From Oenanthe sinensis (taxonomy: Eukaryota; Streptophyta; Magnoliopsida; Apiales; Apiaceae), in the NCBI GenBank assembly GCA_028671895.1, contig CM053795.1, positions 9,321,501-9,385,500 of the forward strand: a DNA stretch of 64,000 nucleotides, read 5' to 3'. Below the pieces are notes generated by a model that was not told where the DNA came from, did no database searches, and saw nothing but the letters and a program-made list of their open reading frames with translations. The position numbers and the translations under genes are program-made. Below, in pieces: positions 26,251 to 37,079 of this stretch; the stretch's first letter is position 1; every line of letters begins with the position of its first letter.

Positions 26251-28070
26251 CTCCAGCTAGTGATCTTGATTTCATGGTTTGGGGTCCATCTCTCTATTTT
26301 TACCCGTCTGCAGGCTTATTTGTAATCCTGTCCTGTTCCGCCACTGCAAACAACAAGACTACTTGTTATTGTAAATTTTTAAGTATTGCAAATTTGTAAT
26401 GTCCTTTAGTTTCTTTGTAAGTGTCACTTGACTGAATATCATGTACACACAACATTCCTCTTGTAAATTTTGTAAAATTTATATCATATATATAATATAT
26501 CAATGTAAACATGTAGATACCGTACTGTATATGTATTATCAATGTAATCATGTTATAAGTTGATAAGTTGAAAGCCCGTTAATAATATGTACACGTAACG
26601 CGTACACTTACCTCTTAAGTTGCCTAATTAGTTCACTAGATCGTTATTACGATCGAACCGTGCAATTATTATATATGAATTATACATATTTGATATCAGG
26701 TACTTCATTTCAAAATGGTCCTTCTGCAGATTTTCCTATCTCATAGTAATTGTCCAATTTTATTTCTCATATAAAAATATTCAAACTTACTTTTTATTTT
26801 CTCATTTTTAATATAAAATTTATTTCAAATTTATATTTTATAGTATAAAATTACTATAATAAACACGAAAAATTGTTATAGAACTGACTTTTCTTAACAT
26901 GCTATACTACTAAAATGGGAGGAAAGGAGTAGTTTTTACCTACCGTAGCAAGACGTACTTAGACCCGGTAATTTATCACACGATACAAAAATTTAGTGTT
27001 TGTGCTTACATTTTGAGCACGACATGAAAGTACACGAACGCGAATATACACAACCGAGATTTAGTGTCGGTTTTGTATTTACCATTCGAGTACACGATAC
27101 GAAATACGTGACATAAATAAATTTATAATTAAATTTTAATATTTATAATAAATATATATATTTTTTATAATAAATATATGTATATTTATTGTTAAAATAA
27201 TACACGATCTTATAATATTGTATGCAAATATAATTTAAATATATTTTATACAAATTTTATCTTAAAATCTTTTATTTATATTTATATTCAATTTTACACG
27301 AAACACGACACGAGAACAATACAACACGAATGTACATGAACATGAAAGTACACAGATTTTAAATTGTTCAATTTTATATTTGACCTTTGATAACACGAAA
27401 TACGAAAATATATGATACGAAAACAAACGATATGAGGTCTGGACGTACTTGTACAACATTTTTACAACTTCTCATCATTTATTAATTCCGGGCTACTCGC
27501 TTAACTTTTTGGTACCCGAAAGGGCATCTACCCACTTTAATATTAAGTAGAGTCACTAGCTACTTATATTTAGTGAAAAAACTTGGTTGATTTAAAATCT
27601 TTACACCGTTTTGCTGTATAGGTAACTTTTTATTTGACCTTTTACAATAATTTAAAGATGTATTTTAAAATATAATTTAAATATTTAATCAAAAAATCAA
27701 AAAAATGCTGAATTAGTTTTTTATGCAACTTAAAATACATAAAAAAGTCAAATACACAAATTATTTGCTCAGTGTAATTACAAAATAAGTAGCAAATTTC
27801 TCTTAATCGTTTGGCTGGGTTGTTTGAATTTTTTAAATTACAACCCTGTACTATTCAAACCCGATTGATGATATCAAGCCAATTCCCACCAAGCAAACGA
27901 TGAGTTAATTAATTTCGCCGCTTTCTTAAAAAATGGATCATTCAATACAAACTTATATATATACTCCGTATAAACTACTCCGTATAAAGTAAGCCACACT
28001 AATTGTTTACTGACACCGCCAACATACACCACATCATTGACAGGGGCCTTTAAAATTGTAAAATACTGGA
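26251..28070. other. 3' flank of member 1 and spacer with repeats
   Basis: Positions 26405-26660 match 48656-48846, so they are the conserved downstream flank of the gene family. A weak Stowaway-like inverted repeat lies at about 26700-26930, and an element with a 9-bp target duplication follows at 26961-27441. No further gene is seen. Confidence 0.55.
26961..27441. mobile_element. 481-bp element with 9-bp target duplication
   Basis: A perfect direct repeat GACGTACTT (26952-26960 and 27442-27450) brackets an AT-rich element rich in tacacgaa/cacgaaa words. Its ends are AGACC and GGTCT(G), a very short inverted repeat. A 9-bp duplication is usual for Mutator-type elements. The tract 13130-13680 has similar word content. 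Confidence 0.65.
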
Positions 28071-28790
28071 AATACCTACGTAGTAGTAGGTACCGTGTAT
28101 AGTGTTACTTCTTATTGGTTAAGATAAATGAACTTGTTTATTGTTCCATTATTCATAGCTTATCAAACATTGAAGAGTAAGAAAAGAATCTTCTTTGTCA
28201 AATCAATTACCAGTAGTATAGGTAAACAAGAACAATAGATCAATGAAAGTCTCTCTCTCTTTCCACTATATAGTTGGTTACCAACCCTGTCTATTCGCCG
28301 CGTCTCGCAGAAAAGACATACGCACTTGAGTATTATTGTATATATAATATTACTTCACGTGGGACGAGATCGGGTTTTATATCAAAACAGTCATCAATCT
28401 CACAAAAAAATATCAAGTAATTACCTCATTTTCACAGTGACTCATTTAAGTCACTAAACTGTTAAGATATATCATTTCACTAACTTTAAAAAAAAAATTA
28501 ACGATTAACCCTTAAAAAATATAAGGATGAACCATAATATTAATGTATAATATAAGTTTGATATAAGTATTTGACACTTCATCACAATTTTAAGCTTAAT
28601 CGTTAATTTTTTTTTAAAAAAATAATGAAGTGATATATTTTGACACTTTAGTGACTTAAATAAGTCGTCGTGGAGATTGGGTAGCTACTTGATATTTTTT
28701 TGTGAGATGGGTGACCAGTTTGATATAAAACCCGACGAAGATCTAGCTCCACCTTCTCAAGTTTCCGCGTCCAGCAGCATCATTACAACA
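28071..28790 (+). repeat. Upstream module, copy 2 (hairpin broken by a MITE)
   Basis: It matches copy 1 from 28121 (aagataaatgaacttgttta) and matches copy 3 slightly further upstream (taccgtgtata at about 28091). A TATA-like cactatatag lies at about 28265. The right part, ending ttccgcgtccagcagc near 28782, keeps the 3' arm of the hairpin. The 5' arm has been split by the 364-bp MITE. Confidence 0.65.
28371..28734. mobile_element. MITE with ~54-bp inverted repeats inside module copy 2
   Basis: The left end CGGGTTTTATATCAAAACAG and the complement of the right end CGGGTTTTATATCAAACTGG begin an inverted repeat that continues for about 54 bp with few mismatches. Flanks ACGAGAT and ACGAAGAT look like a target duplication of about 8 bp. 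The length is 364 bp and it has no coding capacity. Copy 3 of the module lacks it. Confidence 0.8.
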
Positions 28791-28796
28791 TGTCGT

Positions 28797-29015
28797 GGGG
28801 CTGGTTGCCTAAATTTAAAATAAGTTGTTTATTTCATTTTTTTACATATTTTTTAAAGATAAATATGTATTTTAGAATTTTAAAATCAAATATTATTTTC
28901 AAAATAAAAAATAAGTTACTTATTTTCAGAAATAGTACATGCATACATTTTTTCTGAAAATAAGAATTTATTTCCGGAAAATAAATTCGGTCAAACATGC
29001 AAAATGTACTGGTAT
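28797..29015. mobile_element. Possible hAT-like MITE
   Basis: An imperfect inverted repeat is visible, with GGCTGGTTGCCTAAATTT at the left and AAATTCGGTCAAACATGC at the right. It resembles the element at 11421-11638. No clear target duplication was found. Confidence 0.35.
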
Positions 29016-29146
29016 CGGTGCCGGCTTCGCGGAGCTTCATGTTGCAAGATTCAGTTACTAACGATTTGGTAAAACAATGATGAGAGCTATGACGATTTCA
29101 AATTAAATAAAAAACAAATATTTTCGTAATGATTATTTAATTTATA

Positions 29147-29271
29147 ACAATGATGAGAGCTATGACGATTTCAAATTAAATTTCCTCGAGTAAGACAACG
29201 CCCTACCTGATATCCACCACTACTTTCTCAGTAGCCAGATATATATTTGCTTCCTTTGTTTTCATTATAAA
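29147..29271. repeat. Duplicated 125-bp segment (pair with 33388-33513)
   Basis: The segment from atgatgagagctatgacgat to tttgttttcattataaat recurs at 33388-33513 with a few differences. Its first 36 bases also occur at about 29076-29111. It marks another block of the segmental duplication in this region. No function is apparent. Confidence 0.85.
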
Positions 29272-30411
29272 TCATTAGATTTTTAGCCGTGGGATGTACG
29301 GATATTTTGTTTTATTAATTATATCATTTATTTTAAAATTATTATAATTTAAAAAGTCTTAATATATTATAACTATATTAGTTTTTAGCTTATTTAAATT
29401 ATATAATTTTACATCAACCGAATTAAATATAAATAAAATATTAAAAATAACTTGATTTAAAGTATGTGATAACGTGTTTTTGATATAATATTATATATAA
29501 TATAGTAACAAAATAAAATGTGTATTTAATAATTTAGGCTAAGGTTGAACTCTTAACTAAGGAACTCACATAATTATTTTTAAAAAAAAACATAATTTCT
29601 TCGATTCGATCTAAAACAATGAATTAATAAGGTTTCTGAGTTCTCAACATAATTTCTCTTGTAAATCTAACCGTTTCTTGGTATAAAGTTAACCTAATAT
29701 CTTATATAATATATTAAATTTTTTTATAGAAAATTTTTGGAAAAGAAAAAGTTTAATCCTCCCTCACACAAGAAAAATTCACCGTCTCCCTTCATATCTA
29801 TATATGTAAAACCCTAATATTATCTCTACTCTAATATTATAATAATAATAACAATACATAATAATGCATGATATATGATATGTCTCTATATAAATTTAAA
29901 ATAAAAAGTACTTTAATGTTTTAAATCAATTATAAAACGGTTTCATAAATAGAATAAAATTTTCCAATAAAATTTGTAACTTTCTTTTCTGTATAGATTA
30001 TGGATTTCTCCGGTTGGATTTTGGATGTTGAACTACCTCATAATTAAAAATAATTTTATAAGTTTCGCGTGGGTCGTAAAATCTTCAAGTTCTTGACTTT
30101 TGAAACTCAAAATATAACTTAAACAAATTATCTCGAGATCTTGTAGTGAATATATACATATATAATAAGAAATGAAAAAGAAATGCAGATTGAAATTTTT
30201 ATAAAGAAAACGTGTACAATTAGCCACAGCCTTGTCTGTCAACGCATTCCTTCTCAGTCATTTACGAGATTTGACCATACCTCAGCATTCAATATTAATT
30301 AGATTCAGACAAACTTATATATAAAGTGAGCCATTAGTTGTCCAATTATACGGCCAACTTACACATCACTCTCCTACATAAGACATGTGCCCATAGAATT
30401 TACAAGAAATA
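29272..30411. other. AT-rich spacer
   Basis: No gene, domain or clear element was recognised in this stretch. Confidence 0.5.
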
Positions 30412-30740
30412 CCCACGTACCGTGTATACTGTTGTTCCTTCTTTTTATTGGATAAGATAAATGAAATTGTTTATTGTTGTATTATTCATAGCCTATCAAT
30501 ATTTGAAAGGGGGTACGTAGGTAGAATTGAATCTTTTTTGTTAAATCAATTAGTCTACGTAAACAGACAACAACAACAGATCTATGAAAGCCTCTCTTTC
30601 TCTTTCCACTATATATATTTGGCTCTTTTCTTGCAGAATAGACATATAATATGGGTTTGTATATATTACTGCATGCTGTCATGTTTGGACGCCAGAAAAT
30701 CTACATACCTTGTCACTTTTCCGCGTTCAGCAGATTATAA
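30412..30740 (+). repeat. Upstream module, copy 3 (no insertion)
   Basis: This compact copy shows the undisturbed layout: taccgtgtatact, atgaaattgtttattgttgt, a TATA-like cactatatatat at about 30608, then 70 bp later the hairpin. Arms TTTGGACGC (30684-30692) and GCGTTCAGCA (30723-30732) pair with two G-T pairs and a bulge. The membrane-protein gene at 34283 is the next gene to the right, 3.5 kb away. Confidence 0.65.
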
Positions 30741-30889
30741 AGTACTCAGTATTAACTATAGTTTCCACTTTCCAGTATAGAAATTTAATTAATTATTAGA
30801 GATTCCAAAAACTTAATTAATTTTTATAAATTGATATGTCATGTGTAATCAATATTTTTTTTTAATAATAATATAAAATTTGCGAGTTG

Positions 30890-31332
30890 CGTGTATATAT
30901 ATGATATATGCACTTAAATTAATAAATCAAAACGTGTCATATGTCATATCATATCATTTAAAAAATTTAAGAATATTTTTGAGACAACTAGCACGGCTCA
31001 TATTAAAATAAGAAAGCATAAGATTTGATCATTAACGTATCTATTTTGCATATCATGTAATACATATTATTGAAAATGTCTATGGCCAAGTGTTTAATCC
31101 ATAGAATTCTAGATGGCCAGGTTAACGTGACATTTTTCATAAAAAAAGACATATATACTATACTTTTTAATTTACTATAACTAAAATACCATTTTCCGGG
31201 ATGGTGACCATTATTACCCTTTCAATACCCAATTACACAATTATATCATATGGGTCATGTACGCAGTAAACCCACTGAGCATATATCATACATACAAAGC
31301 ATACACCTTAACAAAAATTAATTACCAAATTA
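30890..31332. repeat. Duplicated 443-bp segment (pair with 48972-49419)
   Basis: The segment matches 48972-49419 at about 90% by eye, including tctatggccaagtgtttaat and agatggccaggttaacgtga. A third, shorter match (tattaaaataaaaaagcata) lies just right of the Helitron end at about 24958-25010. It is part of the repeated unit that carries the membrane-protein family. Confidence 0.9.
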
Positions 31333-33053
31333 ACCATTCTCAAGTGATTTATTCATTAATCACTCGCTACTTTTTTGTATATACTATCTTGATGGTATGA
31401 TTTTCAACATTGGGATTGATTGTAATGTAACTCCGTTGTTAATTTAGAGTTTCAGTATGAGTTTAATTTATACATATTCAAACATTATATTCACTTTGAA
31501 AATACGTATCTATCCATTACCCATACTAAGAATGCGTAACATATATTAAGGCAAATGTTTAAAATAATATTAACATAAGATACACATATGAAGAACACAT
31601 ATTAGTTGATATCCATTTTGAGAATGCATATTATATTGGTATTTATGGCCAATTTTCTGAAAAATGGTATTTATGTTAACTGGTTATTAAAAAATGATAT
31701 TTTTATCCTTCATTCTCAAAAACATAATAATCCTGACCGTATAAAATGTTATCAAATCCTCACTAACAATAGATGTTGTTAATATTGTAATACAATACCG
31801 CTTCTTATAATTACATCGAATCGATTTCAAATTACATAGAACCATTTAAGATTAGTTTTCACCAAAAGTAAGAAGTAAAATCACAATCTTCAGTAAGATA
31901 TATAAGTAATTAAACTTGTAATAATAGTTGGACCAACTCGAAGATTACATTTGTGGAAATCGGAACCTGGCAAAAATGATATACGGAGTACTATATATTA
32001 CTTCAAACCGACGAGAAATTAGAATGGGAATTAAAATATTCGGCTTAACTTCAAAAAAATCTACATTTTTATATAATTTGGAGTAAGAATAAATTTCCGA
32101 TCCTTAATCTCATCAAATAAACTGAAAATAATAAAATTCAACGTTAAAATATGCTTAGCAAAAAAAACGTTAAACAATAATCAAATCTAAAAAAGAAGAA
32201 GAAGAAACAACTGAAATCAATGAAAACCGATCAAATGCAAACTTCAAAGTCGCAAATAGGTTGAAAACTTTAATACGAGGGTTAGATAGAATGGAAGCTT
32301 CTTAATTTGCCAATCAAATGCTAAGAAGAATGGAATGAAAAGTCTTTTCTTCCACTCTATATTTTCCTACAACTACAACTTGTAGCCTAGCCACAGGCCC
32401 ACAACTAGAACTATTCCGTCTTTCTTCTTTCTGGTTGAATAGACATGCACGTGATAAGCTAGGCTAATATATATAATCTGCCTACCTGCTGCCAACGTAC
32501 GCCACAAGATTATCTCGTCGTCAATAAAATTAAAGCCTATTTTATTTATTATAAATAGGGCTAACCTTTTTTTCTTCAAATTTACAAACGGAGTAATTTA
32601 TAACTTGGTGACCTACCGCGTGCCGGATGTAGGGACTGTAATTTAATTTACTTCTATTTTTTTTTTGCTAATTATTCTACTAGAAGGTTTTGAATTCGAC
32701 TGATCTAATAGTGGATGATATATGTGTTACTCGATCTCCACGTAGTTTGAATTTGTTTGTATACTTAAAAGACCGTAAATATAAATGTGTGTATATGTGT
32801 GTAGTTCATATACGAGTCCAGCCGTCCAAAATATATACTCCTATTATTTAAATTATACTGTAAGCAATTAACTAGACCAAGTTTATTACTCCTGCAAACT
32901 AAAGCAGCAGTCTGCAGTGATGGTATACAAATTGAGGGGTGTATGATAAAATTTGAATCTGATTAATGAAAATGGGTATGAAATCGCGCATAAATTAATA
33001 TACGTAGTATTAAAATTTATTTTCATTTTAATTAATTGAATTAGAATTCCAGG

Positions 33054-33093
<40 letters not shown>

Positions 33094-33387
33094 TTAATTT
33101 AACTATAAACTGCAAAATTTGATTTTTTTTTAATGATTTCAATAGTCGAACCCTTAGTTTTTTTTCCTTGCATATTTTGGATTCAGTTATACATATAGAA
33201 CTTTGAAATGATTTTTTTTTTTTAAAAATAACTTAAAATAACATTTGATCTGGCATATAAATTAAACCAAACATGATATAACTCAAATACTCAATTATAG
33301 TAAACGTAAATGTAAACGTAATCAGAAGTCCATGACATATAAGCATGTGATTTTTTATTCAGACATTCGATCTCTAGCTATTTTGTA
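31333..33387. other. AT-rich spacer
   Basis: No gene was recognised. An AT microsatellite lies at about 33059-33090. The tract 32100-32400 is rich in A-runs. Confidence 0.5.
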
Positions 33388-33513
33388 ATAATGATGAGAG
33401 CTATGACGATTTCAAATTAAATTTCCTCGAGTAAGATAAGGCCCTGCCTGATAATGATATCCTACTTTCTCCATAGCCAGATATATATTTGCTTCCTTTG
33501 TTTTCATTATAAA
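33388..33513. repeat. Second copy of the 125-bp duplicated segment
   Basis: It matches 29147-29271 from atgatgagagctatgacgat onward with small differences (for example an added gataat). Confidence 0.85.
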
Positions 33514-34282
33514 TTTAAAAATGTATTTTTTAATTTATAAATTATTTATAAAATAAAACTACAGACCAATAATTATATATCTTGACAAAAATGATACGAA
33601 TTTAACTCCAACAGTGAATGTAACGATTCAGTGATAACAATAAAATGACGGTGCTCTTGGTCTACCTCCTCCATTAGTAAATGGGCCAAATTTTGTACCG
33701 AGCATGCCTAGGTCCTGTTAAGTATTCAGATACAACCTAGCTATTTTTTTTAACAGTACGTAAATTTCATGCTCTTTGTACAAATGACATGCTAAATCGA
33801 GGACGTATATGGCTAGACCATATCCAAAATATGTTCGCCCCCTGCAGAATATATATAATTTTTTAATTAAATAACAGTTTTTATAGAAGTTTTCTTTTCT
33901 CCCACTGAAATGAATCCAACTCGAAATCACAAGAGAATTTACAACAGATTTTAAGGTAAGCGAACAATAATGTTATTTTTGAAAATAAAAGATCATATCA
34001 TCCAATTCGATAGTAGCACAACTGCACAAGTACAATATGATACTCCTGGAATTTATCAGATACGTGTGTAGTTCTATGATTCAAGTGTTGCGGCGCAGCG
34101 GTACCTTATTGTCAAACTGACAATTACCACCTAATTTTCCATTGGCTATCCGTGTATAATGACATGCAAATCTATTGTAGCTACGTCTATAAATTAAAAC
34201 AAGTGTGTGTGTGTGTCCATTTCTATCACCCTTCACTAAACCTTGATCCAATATACATGCACACATTCTCCCATTCAAAACT

Positions 34283-34816
34283 ATGCCTTACAAAATAGAT
34301 TTGAGGTTCCTGGCCCCAGTACTGTTCAACCTTTTTATCTACCTGATAAATTATTCCACTAGTACTGGGGTTCAAGCCAACCAAATATCACTTCCCAACT
34401 ATTACATTAATAACCAGAATGGCTACTTGTATATAATGCTTGCTCTAGTCTTTCTAGTTTTTGTCATCTTTGTCAAACTCACCATCTCCATCACCGTACT
34501 TGCAGAATCTCTAATGTTGCAGTTCGGCTATTTCAATCTATCAGTCCCACTCATTGTTCTGTTGTTGGCCTCGTTTTTCCTATCACCGCAACTTTTGTTA
34601 TATGCATATCTGGTTTGCATTTGCATTTGGATTTCTCCGGTGCCAGGCTGCGTTTTCGAAAAAATTATGAATCGGTTGCAGCAACTTCCTGTTTTCACCA
34701 TCATGCCCCAACAACAATATAATGATCAACAACAACCTGTTAATCAATATCTCCAAGTCGAATATCAGGAAGATGGTGAAGATATTGAGATCAATTTCGT
34801 TTGGGGGCATGCCTAG
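34283..34816 (+). CDS. Unrecognised 177-aa membrane protein, family member 2
   Basis: A single open exon of 177 codons, paralogous to 25705-26250. The start MPYKIDLRFLAPVL, the central segment VKLTISITVLAES, LLLYAYL, ISPVPG and the C-terminal EINFVWGHA align with member 1. Layout is the same: an N-terminal hydrophobic segment, two long membrane stretches (about 47-75 and 86-120), then a Gln/Asn-rich and acidic tail. A TATA-like ctataaatt lies about 90 bp upstream (34189). The two members differ by many replacements yet both stay open, which argues for coding function. I cannot assign a role. Confidence 0.65.
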   Translation: MPYKIDLRFLAPVLFNLFIYLINYSTSTGVQANQISLPNYYINNQNGYLYIMLALVFLVFVIFVKLTISITVLAESLMLQFGYFNLSVPLIVLLLASFFLSPQLLLYAYLVCICIWISPVPGCVFEKIMNRLQQLPVFTIMPQQQYNDQQQPVNQYLQVEYQEDGEDIEINFVWGHA

Positions 34817-34866
34817 TTATCTTTGTTAATATCTGTAAATTACATTCTACTGAGACTTAGCTCGGA

Positions 34867-35977
34867 CAAACAGTTTAGTAGCAAGTCTCGTAACTGAAGG
34901 TTGGGTACCATATGAAACGTCATATGCTATGAATTCAGAAGTAAACACACCCAAGGCTAACAGCGCCTCTGTGATACTAGTTTAATATAACAAGGAGCAA
35001 TAGTCGAAGCAATAACCATCCCCCCCCTCCCCCCTCCCCCCTCCCCCCCAAAAAAACCCCCAACTTTATCCTGACTCCTTTCCTTCTTTTTCCTCCTAAG
35101 GTTGTGAAAGGAGGGGGCACATTTTAAGTGAAATAAACTAAAATAGGGAAATGAAAGAAGTAAACTATCACTAAGAGATCGTAATATAATATTACCTGAA
35201 CTGCATTGAGAACTCTGGAACCGCTAACAGTGAAAGGAGAGCCAGGAGGAGAACCTGAAGTGCTAGAAACATTGAGAACTCCATTCTCCCAATGTCCTGA
35301 TTGAGTCTCTCCCTTTCTAAAAGTGTACAAACCAAGTCCTTGCCTTCTTCCCTCGTGCCAAGCCCCCTCATATCGATGTCCATGTGCAAAACTGTAAACA
35401 CCGAAGCCATGCATTTTGTCTGCAAAATATTCTCCAGCGTATACATCCCCATTTCTGCATATCATGCAACGAAATTCTTAGAATAAATGATATACAAAGA
35501 AATTGATTTTTAAACTACTCTGACAAGGACCAGTTTTAAGTATAGTTGCAAAACAGTAGTCCACTGGCCTTTAACCAGCTCTGACCTAGAATATGCTTAA
35601 CTATGCTACATATGTCAATTGTTCAACTATATATACTATTTCTGCATAATGATCCCTATACTGAAACCCGCCCCACTACAGGCCCACAACAAGAGGGATG
35701 CTATAAGGATCACTGCTAATAAATATGGTAAACAGTAGTGCATCCCAAAAAGTAACCTCGTGCTCCAAAAATCTAAAGTATACCAATCTTAACATATCAA
35801 CAAACCGAAGTAAGTCTAAAATTACATTCAAATTTATTTTACAGTTTTTTGAAAGCATTTTTTTTAAAATTTTTAAATAGTATACAATACTTCCATTCTT
35901 CTTGAGAAAAGAACAAGTGTATACCAAATCACAGTTGAGACTTGAGACCCTAAATTTGTATAACGACAAAAATAATT
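34867..35977 (-). repeat. Second copy of the MORN exon-2 segment
   Basis: A ~98% copy, same orientation, of 1316-2389. It includes exon 2 (35196-35454, 259 bp) with acceptor TGCAG and donor GTAATATT. Here the exon frame is intact (RYEGAWHEGRRQGLG), unlike the source. Exons 1 and 3 are absent, so it is a gene fragment. Its right edge abuts gypsy coding sequence at 35978 without a gap. Confidence 0.92.
35196..35454 (-). pseudogene. Orphan MORN exon
   Basis: The 86 complete codons encode two complete MORN repeats (DVYAGEYFADKMHGFG and HRYEGAWHEGRRQGLG) and a degenerate one (ETQSGHWENG). Both splice borders survive, so it could be spliced into a transcript crossing it from the right on the minus strand, but no partner exons are seen. 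It is most likely non-functional. Confidence 0.8.
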
Positions 35978-36026
35978 TCAAGTTGCCATTGCACAAGTCC
36001 CTTCGTATGCTAAATTTCTTAAAGAA

Positions 36027-37079
36027 TTGTGCACTAAAAAGAGGACAACCAATGTTCCTAAAAAGGCTTTCCTTGCTGCTCATGTGAGCTCAATCCTCTC
36101 TAATAGCAACTTTCCAATCAAGTTCAAAGATCCTGGTTGCCCCACAATTTCTTGCACAATTGGTAACACTCGTGTTGAAAAATGTCTTCTTGACCTGGGG
36201 TCTAGTGTTAACCTTTTGCCTCTAGCAGTTTACCATCAACTAGGATTAGGTGATCTTAAACCCACTCGTGTCACTCTTCAACTAGCAGACCGCTCTGTCA
36301 AGGTACCTCAAGGTATTATCGAGGATGTGATCATCAAAGTTGGCGAGTTTTACTTCCCCGTTGATTTCATTGTACTTGAGACACAACATGTCTCTAGCAA
36401 CAAAGGCCAAATTCCTGTCATCCTTGGTCGCCCATTTCTCGCTACTTCGAATGCAATCATCAATTGTCGCAATGGGTCCATGAAAATGTCTTTTGGGAAT
36501 ATGACCGCTGATTTGAACATCTTCAATCTCACCAATCAGTATATAGAGTCATTAGAGGAAGATACTCGTGAGGTTTGTGCTATTGAGTCTCTCGTGGAAG
36601 AGATTTTAGAGGAAAATGAGTCAAATAAGGAACTTGAGAGTTTGTTTAGGGACGTGTCGTCAGAAGAAATGCTTAAGGAACTAAATGACATTACAGCAAA
36701 GTGGAAAACTCAATGTGAGGAGAGTCATCCTGAGACTAGGATAATTGACAAACCTTTAATTGGAAGGTCTAGTAGGCTTTCACTCTTCCCTCCTGACTAT
36801 GAATTTAGTTTCTTAAATGCCTATGACACGGATTTATCCATTCTTGTTCATGACCAAGAAACCCAAGTAAATAATCGGTTTCAGCAACACAAGGAAATAA
36901 TTATTTGGTTTAGGACATCTAACAAGGGAGAATGTTTATTTGAGGTTTACAGCCTTGATGTTTGCATTCTAGGCCAAACTTTAGATGAATGTTTACATGA
37001 CCTAGTACAAGTTCTTGTAAGGTGTAAGCATAAGTTTTGGCTAGGACTTAACGGCCTAGTCAAGCGAGGGGTTGGATAG
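36027..37079 (+). CDS. Retroelement aspartic protease region, 350 codons open
   Basis: The frame is open through 350 codons from the first ATG, and coding continues leftward to the junction at 35978. Protease features: CLLDLGSSVNLLP (catalytic D in place of the usual DSG/DTG, here DLGSS) and VILGRPFLATSNA. After the protease the protein runs through an acidic linker (EILEENESNKELESLF) and ends LGLNGLVKRGVG. No polymerase follows. It is probably a relic or a non-autonomous element protein. Confidence 0.8.
   Translation: MCTKKRTTNVPKKAFLAAHVSSILSNSNFPIKFKDPGCPTISCTIGNTRVEKCLLDLGSSVNLLPLAVYHQLGLGDLKPTRVTLQLADRSVKVPQGIIEDVIIKVGEFYFPVDFIVLETQHVSSNKGQIPVILGRPFLATSNAIINCRNGSMKMSFGNMTADLNIFNLTNQYIESLEEDTREVCAIESLVEEILEENESNKELESLFRDVSSEEMLKELNDITAKWKTQCEESHPETRIIDKPLIGRSSRLSLFPPDYEFSFLNAYDTDLSILVHDQETQVNNRFQQHKEIIIWFRTSNKGECLFEVYSLDVCILGQTLDECLHDLVQVLVRCKHKFWLGLNGLVKRGVG

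Noticed and set aside
23719..30520. Possible short peptide starting M-N/K-L-F-I-V in the three modules
   Set aside because: The frame agrees for only about 13 codons, then diverges or stops. It also lies upstream of the TATA-like box, so coding is unlikely.
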